From: Linanthus parryae
Lineage: Eukaryota; Streptophyta; Magnoliopsida; Ericales; Polemoniaceae
Direction: 5' to 3'
DNA: 64,000 nt
Assembly (NCBI GenBank): GCA_023055425.1
Contig: JALGPY010000004.1
Location: forward strand, 112,013,504-112,077,503
Shown here: positions 19,297 to 31,292 of the stretch, piece after piece
Numbering within the stretch: the first letter of the stretch is position 1
Layout: each line of letters begins with the position of its first letter
Position numbers and translations under genes: made by a program
Notes under the pieces: generated by a model
Seen by the model: the letters and a program-made list of their open reading frames with translations, nothing else
Database searches by the model: none
What the model was told of the DNA's origin: nothing

Positions 19297-22200
19297 TTCT
19301 TCTTCGTGCAATTCTTCTTCTTCTTCTTCTTCTTCTCTTTCTTCTTTGATTTCCATCAAAGTGTAGGGTCGTTTCTGACCCGGTTGATTCCGACAGATTT
19401 ATTGTCGTCATCTCCGCTAGCAAGCTTCAATTCCCGCCTCTCAATCGTTTCGAATCACCTCCTTCAATTGTAAGCCTTGATCAATTAGTAGTTTCAGTTC
19501 TTTATCGCGAATTTTCAGATTTATATTGTTAGACTCGTCATTCATGAAGTCGTAGGATCAATAATCAAGTGTTGGAGTTAATCATGTTCTTAGTTTATAG
19601 GAAAAACCCTAGTTATGGAGGGGACGTTTGATTAATAGATTTGGATGATTTGATGATCCTAGTGTGTGGGTAGTAACTTGATTTGAATTGAGTATTCGTT
19701 GTACATTGAATTTAGTTTGAATACGGAATGAACAAGATGTTTTGGAGGTTAGTTTATATGAAAATCAATAATTTCCGTATGGGTAATGGGAGTGTGACAT
19801 ATCTTTTGATCCGGGAATCAATTTTCGGATCCGTTTGATGCTAGACTTATTTTCCAGAGTGTTTTAGATCTAATGAGACTATTCTGATTCATGATTAGTT
19901 TGGAAAGTCGAGTAATAAATTAGTGGAGTAATGTTAGGTTATGTGCACATTATGGGATTTGTGGCAAGGTTTTGGGTTATGTTTTGAAGTACTCCCTCCG
20001 TTTCGCCAGATTCTTCAAAATTTCCTTTTTGGGCGTTTCGCCAGATTCTTCAAAATTTCCAAAATGGAAACTTTGGTACTGGTAAAATACAACAATACCC
20101 TTGCTAAAAAAAACCCAAACCCACATTTTAATTGGGCTTAACTAATCAGATTTATTACTAAAGCTGATTAATTAAGCCCAATCATAACCCATCAGCCCAC
20201 CACCCACATCAAACCCTAATAACTCTTCTCAATTCTTCCCCCATTTCATTTCATCTCTTCCTCTGTCATCATCTGCCTCCGCCTCTCTCTCTCAGCCCAT
20301 CTCTTCCCCTCTCATCTCCGTCCACCTCTCATCTCCGTCCGCCTCTCTCTCTCAGCCTCACAGAACCTCACAGACACCACACATTAGATAGAAAGAAAGG
20401 GAGAGAGGGAGAGAGACAGTGGTGGAGGCGGTGGTGGTTCTGGACGACGGTGGCTCTGGACGACGGAGAGGACGACGGTGGTTCTGGACGACGACCAGCG
20501 AAGACACGCGGAGAGGACGACGGTGTCGTTGCTGGTGGAAGACGAGGACCCTGGTAGTACTCTTTCTCTCTCTCTCTCTCTCTCTCTTCTTCTCTTCTCT
20601 TTTCCTTTAGATCTACTCTTTTTGCTTCAAGATCTGCTTGTTCCGCAGATCTTTATCCGTCACTCCGCCTCTCTTCTCGTGTGAAAGAACAAAAGAAAGA
20701 GGAAGAAGAAGAGAGAAATACCAGATCTAAAAGGGGAAGCAGCCTATGGTGAGGCTTCGGCGTCGCCTTCAAGGAAGACGGTGGTGGTGAGGCGGCGACA
20801 GTGATTTGATTTGTGTTCATCTCCACATATCTTGTTCTTCTTCTTCTTATCTTGTTCTTCTCCACATTTTTCCCTCAGATTTGTGAACATGTAACAAAAA
20901 TTCAGAAAAGTAGTAGTTTTTTTTTCTCAGATCCATTCAGATCTGAGTTGATGATATTATTCAATTATATGGTTTGTGTTCATCTGGATGATGATATTGT
21001 TCATCTGGATGATGATGATGATGATACTGTTCTTGTTGTTGTTGATGATGATATTGTTAATGTTGTTGCTGCAATTAGAGTGAGAGAGAGAGAGGTAGAG
21101 GGAGTGGAATTATAAAAAGAAGAAAGGGTAAAATAGTCATTTCAGTGCGTTCCTTAATCTCCGTGCCCATAAAGTTTTTGAAGTATCTAGTGAAACGGAG
21201 GGAGTATAAATTAAGGGGTGAACTAGAGACTTAAAAACTAAACCTTGTAGGGTCATTATCTTGTTAGGTATGCATTGTCTATTTGTTTTAGTATTGTATT
21301 TTGATTTGTGAATTATTAAATTCGTAGGCGACAATTTCATTGACAAATGATACGTCAAGTATTACTAGGAAGTGGTTTGCTTTTTCTTGAGATTCAAGGT
21401 GAGTAAACTTGCCAGGCCTAGTGTGCCTAACGCCCTGCCGTGTCAAATGGTTTTTTTCCTTCTTGTCTCAAAATGAGTTTATGTGTTATGTGCTATTTGA
21501 ACACTTGATTACCATTTGTTGAAACACTTCATTGAAAATATCACAAGAATCTAATAATTGATGATAACGTCAAGTGGAAGAGTTGTGCGGGGTTGTTTCT
21601 TGGTTACTATTGGGCTTGGTTGGGTTATACTCGACCAATAAATTTGATTAATCCGGTTGCAATGCTTTGGATCGCTCCTTGTACTCACCCTTCTGGCCGG
21701 AAGAAGTCTTAAGGGGTGTCGACACTTAAGGTCATGGATGCTTGCGAAGTAGTTGGTTCTTCCCCCGTATCAACTAATTATAAATGTGGATTTTTTGATT
21801 TGCTGCTTACTAATAGGAAAATAATGAATATGAGATTTTGGAATCCCCTAACTTGGATAATGAACTTGTCCTGTAAATTATAATGATCTTGAAATCTCTC
21901 ATGTTTTTCTTATAAGAGTCAAACTTTATTTCCGTTGTGTTTAAGATAATTACTACATGACATGTTGTTTTACAAATTCTCTCATCATCATTTTACATGC
22001 TTTGGTGTTTGTTTGCCAGTATTTATTGCTGATTTTAGAACTGTGGTGTTCCCTTTCTGTTTTCTACACCACAGGTTTAGATGGGAGCTTGGCTTTGCGG
22101 CGAACGCAAATCACATCTAGACTCCTAGAACCCTTCAAATTCAATAAACATAATCTCTTTTAGTATCATTGAATTTTTTTTGGGGTTAATGCCCGTGTTT

Positions 22201-22360
22201 GAGGCACAACAAAAATTTGAATTGTAATAAAGTGTTGCTTTAAGACTTTATGAATGTTTTGCTTGGGATCCACTTTTAAATGTCCTTGTAACCGAGTTCC
22301 GACTCAGGTACGGAGTGACGGCCCTTGGGCTTCCGACTCTGTCATTTTGGGGGTGTTACA
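19297..22360 (+). repeat. Right LTR fragment of the chromovirus-like element (5' LTR), interrupted
   Basis: Begins inside the CTT-rich block equivalent to about 1365 in the left fragment and runs to the LTR end GGGTGTTACA at 22360. It is followed by a primer-site-like sequence, so it is the 5' LTR of the element to its right, with its 5' part missing. A 1213-bp Stowaway-like element (19992-21204) interrupts it. Otherwise it is collinear with 29500-31292 of the 3' LTR, with many small differences. It overlaps the left fragment (884-2077) by about 700 bp of LTR sequence, so the pair is not one LTR simply split by an insertion. Confidence 0.75.
19992..21204. mobile_element. Large Stowaway-like (Tc1/mariner) non-autonomous element
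   Basis: Terminal inverted repeats open CTCCCTCCGTTTC and stay similar for about 28 bp (CGCCAGATTCTTCAAAA left; CACTAGATACTTCAAAA on the complement of the right end). TA duplications lie at 19990-19991 and 21205-21206. The 3' LTR copy of the host sequence (about 30208-30222) has the unoccupied site with one TA. At 1213 bp it is much longer than a usual Stowaway MITE. It contains a 26-bp direct duplication just inside the left end (19999-20060) and CT/GA-rich and GATGAT-rich low-complexity tracts. I see no transposase; the Asp/Arg-rich frames inside come from simple repeats. Confidence 0.9.
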
Positions 22361-22378
22361 GGTGGTAGTAGAGCCGAC
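22361..22378 (+). promoter_or_regulatory. Primer binding site (degenerate tRNA-Met type) of the chromovirus-like element
   Basis: TGGTAGTAGAGCC starts two bases after the LTR end. It differs at a few positions from TGGTATCAGAGCC, the usual primer site complementary to initiator tRNA-Met in chromoviruses and Copia elements. It marks the LTR/internal boundary. Confidence 0.65.
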
Positions 22379-22835
22379 AATCCAAAAAGAAAATTAAAAC
22401 ATGTTGGGAAGTTTAAAATGAACATAGGGAAAGTAATTAAAATCTGACAAGTCGTTGAGAATTCGGGTAGCATTGGATAGGATTATTAGGTGTGTAAGCT
22501 TTAGAAAATTGCCTTAGAAAACAAGTACAACCACCCACCCTCTCCTAGCTAAGAGTTTAGGCCTATCATATTAGTTAAATATTTGGGTTTGAGGTTTTTC
22601 ATTGGAGTTTGGATTTGTTGTGGGAGATTGTGATCAAAGGGTATGTTGGGAGTTTTATTAAAGAGACTTCTCGTTAATGTAGTATTTTGTAGAGTATTAG
22701 TGCGCTTTGGGAGTCATGTGATTGAAATACTTGAGGTCTTGGGAGTATGATGCTTAATTCATAATGGAGATCGTTTTCGTTTTATGGTTTATACTTTGTG
22801 GAGTAAGAGACTTATGGAGTTTGTTTCTTTCGTAG

Positions 22836-23027
22836 ATGGGTAGAACCAAGTTCACCGCAAGGAACCGTGTTGTGCCAGTCGAGACCAACCCCGTTCTAAC
22901 TCCTTGGGCGGAGGGTGAGACTCTATCAGCCTTTCGTGACCGTGTGCTCCAATTCTGTGAGAGTAGGTTCAATGCGCTAACATTTAAGCTATATCGGAAC
23001 CCAGCTTTCCAAGCTGACTGCATATAG
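22836..23027 (+). pseudogene. Short ORF at the gag position of the chromovirus-like element
   Basis: ATG at 22836 after about 475 bp of leader, ending at TAG after 63 codons. Charged, with an acidic/Leu-rich stretch at residues 27-40. Downstream (23150-23280) an acidic segment with repeated GAAGACCCTAGTGAAGA units follows in a broken frame. Position suggests a gag remnant, but I do not see a gag domain, so the assignment rests on location only. Confidence 0.3.
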
Positions 23028-23535
23028 AGCCTATGTTTGGAAGGATCGTCGCAAAATATAGCAATCTAATGAGGTTCAACAAACCAAACTCTGAGGACTA
23101 TTTATATCAAGGTGAATGGAAGGTGGATAACAACTTTGTGTGAAAATTGCTAATGGATGTTTATGGTGAATGGCAAAGTTATATGGTGATCTAGGAAGAC
23201 CCTAGTGAAGATGATGAGGTCGAGGAAGACCCTAGTGAAGAAGTGGAATCGGAGACAATTGAGGATGACGAGGAATAGACGTATTAGGCTCCTTTGATTT
23301 CTTAAACTTTTGATGTATTTTGAAGTTTTGGTTTCGAATAAGGCCATGAGGTCAAACAATGTTTAAGGTTTCTTAGAATGCTTTTGCATAGCCACTTTTG
23401 GGCTAGAGATGATCTATTGGTAATTTGCTCAGGATAATTTTGTTTCTATGATGAAGAACAATATTCATGTATTGAGGAATCGTTTTGGATTAATGTGATA
23501 TGTTTTATTCAGTTGGAGTATGATTTGAAGTTAAT

Positions 23536-23744
23536 GTTGTATTGTGTTTCATTATTGTTGATTCGTGCAAAGGAAGCATTCATGAAGTTAGAACACGAGA
23601 ATATTGATTTTGGTGGTACTTGAATATGTGCAGGAGTTGGTGGTTGTATTGTGTTTCGTTATTGTTGATTCGTGCAGAGGAAGCGTTCATGAAGTTAACA
23701 CAAGGATATTGATTTTGGTGGTGCTTGAATATGTGCAGCAGTTG
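23536..23744 (+). repeat. Tandem duplication, unit about 107 bp
   Basis: Two adjacent copies (about 23536-23640 and 23647-23744) share TATTGTGTTTC, ATTGTTGATTCGTGCA, GGAAGC, TTCATGAAGTTA, GATATTGATTTTGGTGGT and CTTGAATATGTGCAG. They differ by scattered substitutions and small indels. Confidence 0.85.
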
Positions 23745-24468
23745 GTATTTGATGTAGCAGACGTGTTTAAATTTTGAGTTATTTTTCCCTGGTATCTGCC
23801 ATAAACATTTCAGTCCCAAATTAGTTTTGGGTAGACTTAGATACAAATTTCCAAAGTTCGTTGCATAGTAGCAGAATTGCAAAGTGACAAGCTGTAGAAT
23901 TTTTGCTTTTAACCTATCTTGCGTATCTTGCACGAGTCTCAAATTTTTTGGTGATTAGTAGACTCATAGGGCCATATTTGGGCAAAAGCCTAGCCCATTG
24001 TGAGAAAGTTAAATTCAGCTTAAGACCTGGAAAAATCGAAGTTTCTGTTCTGGTGATCTGTAACGGCAGCAGTGGTATTATCTGCATAACTGGAATTCTA
24101 TAATTTATTTTGAGTTGATTCTTGGGGATTATGAAAGTAGACTCAGAGAGGTTGTATCACAATTCATAATTTTTACTTACCCGATTGACCATTTATTTAA
24201 TCTTCAAAGAACGATGAAAAATGAGATGTGATTAGCCAGTGTGCAAATGCATGTGTAACTGATTGTTTGATGATCAATGTGTTATACTACTTGCTTAATT
24301 GCTCATTAGGTTCCATGTATTTCTTTTTACTTGTACTTCATGATATTATATGAATGATACAATATGCTATAGTGTAGGACAAGAGACCACATCCATACAA
24401 CATTAGAAGGGATTTTCTTGTTTGACAGTGAAGGTAGAAGCTTCTAACATAGTCGAACCCGACGAAGG

Positions 24469-24792
24469 ATGGACCAAAATAATATCACGTACGAAGTAAT
24501 TAAGATAATAAAATTGGATCAAAGGTTATACGAGCGGGCAAAGAGGATAAATGACCTCATAGCGAGGAATTGTGAAGTACCCGCATGTTATGTCGGTCAC
24601 GAGTTTTGCAACAATGTTAGAGTAAGGAAGAGCAAGATGTACTTATACTATGTTCAAGAAGAACGTGAGGAGAAAATTTGTTTGAGAAATATTGACAGAG
24701 AAGAATCTTTTGATAAATTTTTGGAAGAGAAATTTAGAATAGCACCGAAAAGAGATGTGAAGGTTACGGTGACACCACTAGAGATAAAGTAG
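24469..24792 (+). CDS. Unrecognised 107-codon ORF inside the chromovirus-like element
   Basis: The longest open frame in the internal region. It starts at ATG 24469 and stops at TAG after 107 codons. The composition is protein-like rather than low complexity: mixed Lys/Arg/Glu, two Cys (in VPACYVGHEFC), a YLYYVQEE strand-like stretch and a Lys-rich end. I do not recognise the family. It could be a remnant of a retrotransposon domain, a captured host fragment or chance. It has no splice or promoter context I can defend. Confidence 0.25.
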   Translation: MDQNNITYEVIKIIKLDQRLYERAKRINDLIARNCEVPACYVGHEFCNNVRVRKSKMYLYYVQEEREEKICLRNIDREESFDKFLEEKFRIAPKRDVKVTVTPLEIK

Positions 24793-27700
24793 TTAAAAGA
24801 GAACTGAAAATCGAGTTTTGGGACGTGAAGTCAGCTACGTGAGTTTTAGATGCTTCTTAACAAGTTTTTCCATAGTTTAGACTAATGTTGTGTTAGGAAT
24901 TTTGGGTGTTTATATGAAGCCCTATTGTTGTTGAGTTGGCTACTTTAGGGATATCGGAATATTAATGTGCTATGGAGATAGTTTGAGAATTTTAATGTGG
25001 TGAGAAATTCTAAAATACTGACATAATGCTTGGAGTTCTATAAATCGTTTATATACCCGGGGAGTTCAATTTCTCTTATTGACGACAGTTTGTCACAAAC
25101 ATCTCATTTAGCGTCTTATTTTCACGTCTATAGTTTTGAGCATTTTACCATATATGTTTGATTTTGATTTGGGCTTTAGAATTTTATTGTTACAGAACCT
25201 GTTTTGGGATCTTAATGCATTGCTTAAGAGTTTGATCTCCAACATTGTGTTGTCCATAAATATCGTGGAGTTTTGGGAATTCTTGGGCAAATTCTTAGTT
25301 GGAAACTGCCAAGTGTGTAATTGTTTCGAAGTAAGCCTTAGAATACCCTTATGGCAGGATAGTCTTTATGGTTGTTGTCAAATAAGATTATACTTCAACT
25401 CTTGTAGATATGGTAGTCAACCTGGTGAATCCAACCGTGGAAGATTTTAAGTTGAGTCACCCAACAATAACGCCTTTCTTGGAGGTGATGTCAATTGGGG
25501 AGTTTATCGGAGAAGCCTAGGATAGGTGTGAACATTGGGTTTTCACTTTTGTTGGAGAATGGATATTCAACAACCTCCTAGTTCAGATTCATTGCATTGT
25601 GGAGTCTTTACCTAATGAGCATCCTCGGATTCCCATTAAGAGACAGTATAATGATTTGGTTGATGAGGGCGGATGGTATATTCCCAATCAAAATATATAC
25701 ATCAAGACCAATGGATGATAACACCGCACTTCATTAAGTGTACATTGTTGTTAGCTCACAAGTCTTGGGAGGAACCTATGGAGGATCCAGGAGAAGTGGT
25801 AGACTAAAGAGTTAGCGTGAGCGATAACGGTTTCCTGCCCACCCTCGACTAGAAAGCGTTTTGAGAGTTGTTTCGTATGGTTTCTTCGAATATTAGAATT
25901 TATTTTAGAACCTACTTTGAAGTATTTAGGAAAAATGTAATTTTGGAATTCTAGTCGGAATAATGTATCAAAGAATATTGGAGTTTCTCATTTTGGTTGG
26001 AGTATTATTACCTAGTCTTGATGGATCACATTGCTTTACTAGTGCTTGTGTCTCTTCTTATCTTGCCCCGTCTATATTTTGTGGGAGTTATATTTATCTT
26101 GTCTCTCTCCTTTCTCTTTTGTAGATGCCCGTAGAAGAGTAAGGGAAAAAGGGAGAATCACTCATATGAAACTGAAGTTTGAGGTGAGGGGCTAAGCTTT
26201 TGTTTGTTATCGTTTAGACCATTGATTCACCAAATACGGTGTTTGGGTAACTATAATGTTGATGTTTTCATTGGATGTTTATGTTTGGAGCTTTGTTACT
26301 TAGCTATTATTTGAGGAACGAGACGTTTCTTTGCTCATGCCCTGTCCTTGGAGTTACGTAATTAAGTTGTTGGGTTATATCATCATTATTGTGCAAGTGT
26401 AGTATAGTTCAAGCAATTATTTATTCTTAATCTGACTGAGATTTCCGATGTTCAACCTTGGACGATCTGAAGACCTTGTTCCTCGTGACAAATATTTTAT
26501 GATGTGGTGACGGTTATCATTTGAGTTAATAATTGATATTTTGGGACGATTTCTCTTACCTTAGTACTGGAAATAAAACAAATGTTTGTTGTAGCCTAAC
26601 TTATTGTGGTATAGTCTCATGTTTGGGGTAGTTAGCATATATTGTCGTTTGCGTGTGTGGTTGGAGCATTGTACCTAAACTAATGTTTGGACAATGGGAT
26701 GGCTATTCACCTGTGAGGTACTTGTCGAGTTTTACACTTATATTGAATTGCTTGGAGTTATATAAATCGTTGGTGTACTTGGGTAGTTGAGTCTTCTTAA
26801 TTGCAGTGATCTTCACGGACTTTGTATTTGGAGCTTTGTTAATAGAGTTATGGTTTTCAGGATTTATCACTAAAGGTTAATTTGAATATTAGTTTGCGGG
26901 TCTCGTATTGTCGAATCTATTTTGAATATGAATAAGTTTCTTGGAGTGCGTGCCTCAGTATCGTATTCTTTTAGTTACACATGGTTTATTTATTTATTTA
27001 CTTATTTATTTATTTTTTTTTATTTTTTTTTCTTAGTTTCGAGGCAAGTTTTATCAGTAGATGTCGGGAGAAAAGCAAAGAAAAGGGGACCACCGGGTAA
27101 CATTAAATATCATAGGCTATGGTTAAGTGCCTAAGAGTAGGAGGAACCATGTCACTTTGGAGTCCTGTACACTATCTCTTCGATTCTCAGTCTTGTTAGA
27201 TGAGACGTTTTGTACCATTAGGAGAACGATTTATTTCCTTGTTCAGGAATCAACCTTAGAGTTATATAATTGGTTTGGACGCATTTTCATTGTTGAGGGA
27301 TCGTAATCTAAAATCTTTTATTGGTTTATGCTCACGTTCACTAAGAGTACTTACTTTCAAATTTGGTAGATTTAATGACCTTACTCTCCGTGGAAAGCAG
27401 ATTATGATACAATAGCAATTGTTATCTCGGTAGATAACGGCAGCAATGGGGTTACTTTCTTTGGCACTGATCAGGTTGTGGGCGTGATCTCGCTACTTAT
27501 GGTACAATCTAAATCTTGATGTAACTGAGACACTTTATCGTTTGATGTGTATGATTAGAGTCATGTCACCAAAATCATTGTTTGGGTCATGGGATGGTTG
27601 TTCACGGATGAGCTAACGTAAGAGTTGTATGCTTTTATTGGTCTACTAGGGGTCCTACCTCTCGTTGAGTAGATGATCTTGTGAGTGATTGGTCAACCCC

Positions 27701-28529
27701 AATTTCATCTGTAAGGGGTGCTTGTACTCGTTAGGAAGGGGGATTATAATGAAGGCTTTCTATATGTCGCCCAACGCCGTGAATCGATGGCTAGCACCAA
27801 CAAGTAAAAGACTCATCGGCATGTGAACTTCTTCTTGTCTTTAACGTTGTTGACTTATACTTGGAACACTTGAACGAATAAAGTTGTAAAATAACGTTGA
27901 CTCTGAGTCAGATTATTGTGGTTGCGCGTTTTGTACTGAGGGTATACTCTTATGTGAAGAACACTAATATTTATGTGAGACCTACTATGGGAATAAATGC
28001 ATCCGAGCAAAATTATTCTTTAAAAAGTTGATTGTGAATGGTTAAAAATGATCCAAGTTGCTAATCTAGTTTGTATGATATGTGTGACATAGTTGCATCT
28101 TCGTAGTGTTGCATGATAAGATAGAAAATGATCAATAGGTGATAGTGAAAGAATCGCGACTAACTAGCCACACCACAACTGTTGTACCAAGAAAAAAATT
28201 GACAAAAGAGGACGGTAGAAACTTGTTGGACTAGGATGTCTTTCACATTACCAAGAGCACCATTTTCACTAACGAAATCGTCAATTGTTGAACGAGTCGT
28301 GTTGGAACAATCATCTACGATCCCTAACCCATAGCTACGCCACCTGATAATGTGATCATGTACGACTTTGTCTTGAAGAGCGAAGTGGAAATTTTGGACG
28401 GTACCTTGTGTCATGACCTAAAGTTATATACATTAATCTCATAGGATAACACCAAGCAACCATTAAACCCTAGTGAAAACTCATGACATGTTCCATGTGT
28501 TACAACTCAATAAGAGTGTTCCATACCCA

Positions 28530-28787
28530 TCCCATGTATTGGACCACAAACAAGTAGAATAGGACCCTTCGTTGGGTTATGAAGAGCATCTTGTCAAGAT
28601 TCCAGACCCAAATACAAGGGACACCCGCAACAAGAGTGTCAAGCTTGTAAAGGTCTTATGGAAAAATTACCTGACAGAAGAAGCAACATGGGAAGCGGAT
28701 GATGATATGAGGAAGAACTATCCTCACCTTTTGATGAGGTATTTTGAGTTCCGAGGACGTCACTCCTATAAGGAGGAGAGGGTGTAA
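28530..28787 (+). pseudogene. Chromodomain tail of a chromovirus polyprotein (fragment)
   Basis: In one frame the translation gives SHVL, then an in-frame TAG (28560), then SLGYEEHLVKI...RNKSVKLVKVLWKN..TEEATWEADDDMRKNYPHL. This is the end of a Tekay/Del-type integrase followed by the chromodomain, whose hallmarks are V-LVKVLW and EATWE...D-R..YPHL. The frame ends at TAA (28785-28787) about 170 bp before the polypurine tract, the correct place for the end of pol. Chromodomains in these elements guide integration to heterochromatin. Everything upstream in pol is missing. Confidence 0.85.
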
Positions 28788-28955
28788 TCCTTCAGTTTTT
28801 AATACGTCATTATTACGTCATTATTAGTACTCCTTTTAGTAATTGCACATCGTACACGACTTGAATCTTTCATTTAGTAGATATACCCTAAATTGGAGAT
28901 TCATACCTTAGTTGTCATTGAGGAATTGGTTTAAGTTTCGATTACGAAGCTCCAT

Positions 28956-28970
28956 TTAAGGGGAGAATGA
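28956..28970 (+). promoter_or_regulatory. Polypurine tract of the chromovirus-like element
   Basis: TTAAGGGGAGAATGA abuts the 3' LTR start TGAAATACCC, as in other plant chromoviruses. Confidence 0.75.
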
Positions 28971-29323
28971 TGAAATACCCCGTTTTGTGGCTATGGGTAT
29001 TTTGTGATATTATTATAGGTTTTGGGAGCTAATTTTCATTGTTATGAAAATCTTGGGGGGGTTTTGTGACTTTTACCTAAAGTTGTTAGTGCTTTTACCT
29101 AAACTAAGGATGCTAAAGTGTCTTTTACCTAAATTAGGGATGTGAAATGTCTTTTTCAATAGATTGATATAAAATTACACCCAAAAATCACTGACGTTGA
29201 TTCCCTTCTTCATCAATCGGATTCAATCCGATTTCCTTCCGTTCTTCCTTGATTTTCTCCCTATTCATCATCGATTTTCTCTATCTCTCTCTCACAGTTC
29301 TCCCAAACTCTCCCTCACGACCT

Positions 29324-29369
<46 letters not shown>

Positions 29370-31292
29370 TGCCCAGAAGCAGCAGCAACGGCAAGATAGC
29401 AGCAAAAGTTGCGTCATCAAGCCACCACACCGCCGCCTCCAGGTCTTGTTTATCTCTTTGCTCCAATTTCTTCTTCTTCTTCTTCTTCTTCTTCTTCTTC
29501 TTCTTCTTCTTCTTCTTGCAATCCTTCTTCTTCTTCTCTTTTCTTCTTTGATTTCCATAAAAGTGTAGGGTCACTTCTGACCCGATTGATTCCAACAGAT
29601 TTATCGTCGTCATCTCCGCTAGCGAGCTTCAATCCCCGCCTCTCAATCGTTTCGAATCACCTCCTCCAATTGTAAGTCTTGATCAATTAGTAATTTCAGT
29701 TCTTTATCGCGAATTTTCAGATGTATAATGTTAGTCTCATCATTCATGAAGTCGTAGGATCGATAATCAAGTGAGGTTATTCATGTTCTTAGTTTATGGG
29801 AAAAAAAACTCTAGTTATGGAGGGGATGTTTGATTAATCGATTTGGATGATTTGATGATCCTAGTATGTGGGTAGTAACTTGATTTGAAGTGGGTATTCA
29901 TTGTACATTGAATTTAGTTTGAATATGGAATGAACTAGATGTTTTGGAGGATAGTTGATATGAAAATCCATAATTCCCGTATGGGTAATGGGAGTGTGAC
30001 TAGAAAGTTAAACAGGCATATTTTTTTATCCGGGAATCAAAATTCGGACCCGTTTGATGGATGCTAGACTTATTTTTCAGAGTGTTTTGGATTTAATGAG
30101 ACTATTTTTGAGTCATGATCTGTTTGGGATGTCAGAGTAATAAATTAGTGAAGTTATGTTAGATTATGTGCAAATTATGGGATTTTGTGGCAATGTTTTG
30201 GGTTGTGTTTTAAAGTATGAATTAAGGGGTGAATTAGAGACTTAAAAACTAAACATTGTTGGGTCATTATCTTGTTAGGTAGGCATTGTCTATTTGTTTT
30301 AGTATTGTATTTCTATTTGTGAACTATTAAATTTGTGGGGGACAATTTCATTAACTAATGATACGTCGAGTATTACTAGGAAGTGACTTTCATTTGCTTG
30401 AGATTCAATGTGAGTAAACATGCCAGGCCTAGTGTGCCTAACGCCCTTTTGTGTCAAAGATTTTTTTCCTACTTGTCTCAAAATGAGTTTATGTGTTATG
30501 TGCTATTTGAACATTTGATTTCCACTTTTTGAAACACTTCATTGAAAATATCACAAGAATCTAATAATTGATGATAGCGTAAGGTAGAAGAGTTGTGCGG
30601 CGTTGTTTCTTGGTTATTATTGGGCTTGGTTGGGTTATACTCGACCAATTTAATTTGATTAATCCGGTTGCAATGCCTTGGATCGCTCCTTGTACTCACC
30701 CTTTTGGCCGCAAGAAGTCTTAAGGGGGTGTCGACACTTAAGGTCCTTGATGCATGCGAAGTGGTTGATTCTTCCCCCGTATCAACTAATTATAAATGTG
30801 AATTTTTGGATTTGTTGCTTATTAATGGGAAAAGAATGAATATGAGATTTTGGATTTATTTCCGGTGTGTTTAAGATAAATTACTCCATGACAAGTTGTT
30901 TTACAAATTCCCTCATCATCATTTTACATGCTTCGGTGTTTGTTTGCCAGTATTTATTGCTGATTTTTGAACTGTGGTGTCCCCTTTCTGTTTTCTGGAC
31001 CACATGTTTAGATGGAAGCTTGGCTTTGAGGGGAACGCGAATCACATCTAGACTCCTAGAGCCCTTCATATTTAATAAACATAATCTCTTTTAGTATCAT
31101 TGAATTTTTGTTTAGTTAATGCCCGTGTTTGAGGCACAACAAATAATTTGAATTGTAATAATGTATTGCTTTAAGACTTTATGAATATTTTGCTTGGGAT
31201 CCACTTTTAAATGTCCTTGTAACCTAATTCCAACTCGGGTACGGAGTGACGGCCCTCGGGGCTTCCGGCTTAGACATTTTAGGGATGTTACA
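28971..31292 (+). repeat. 3' LTR of the chromovirus-like element
   Basis: 2322 bp from TGAAATACCC to GATGTTACA, uninterrupted. It includes a (CT)n tract (about 29330-29367) and a (TTC)n tract (about 29468-29517) that produce spurious Ser/Phe/Lys/Arg/Glu frames on both strands. It preserves the empty TA site of the Stowaway-like element (AAAGTATGAATTAAGG near 30210-30225). Right flank GGATA does not match any candidate left flank. Confidence 0.8.
29330..29517 (+). repeat. (CT)n and (TTC)n microsatellites in the 3' LTR
   Basis: About 38 bp of CT repeat and about 50 bp of TTC repeat, separated by roughly 100 bp. The same positions in the two left LTR fragments carry shorter or interrupted versions, so the tracts expanded after the copies diverged. 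Confidence 0.9.

Larger units (their letters stand above)
22379..28529 (+). other. Internal region of the chromovirus-like element, largely non-coding
   Basis: About 6.1 kb with no intact retroviral domain. Short frames only: 22836-23027 (63 aa, gag position, includes AEGETLSAFRDRVLQF), 24469-24792 (listed separately) and 28160-28414 on the minus strand (probably a shadow). There is a tandem duplication at 23536-23744. I looked for protease, RT, RNase H and integrase motifs in all frames and saw none. Confidence 0.55.
19297..31292 (+). mobile_element. Non-autonomous chromovirus-like (Tekay/Del-type) LTR element
   Basis: 5' LTR fragment (to 22360), degenerate tRNA-Met primer site (22363-22375), a 6.6-kb internal region with no intact gag-pol, a polypurine tract (28956-28970) and a 2322-bp 3' LTR (28971-31292). 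The only recognisable protein is the polyprotein tail with a chromodomain near 28530-28787. LTR ends (TGAAATACCC / GGGTGTTACA type) and the chromodomain point to the Tekay/Del branch of chromoviruses. The long LTRs and large non-coding interior are LARD-like. It has accumulated many changes and is old compared with the Athila copy. Confidence 0.7.
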
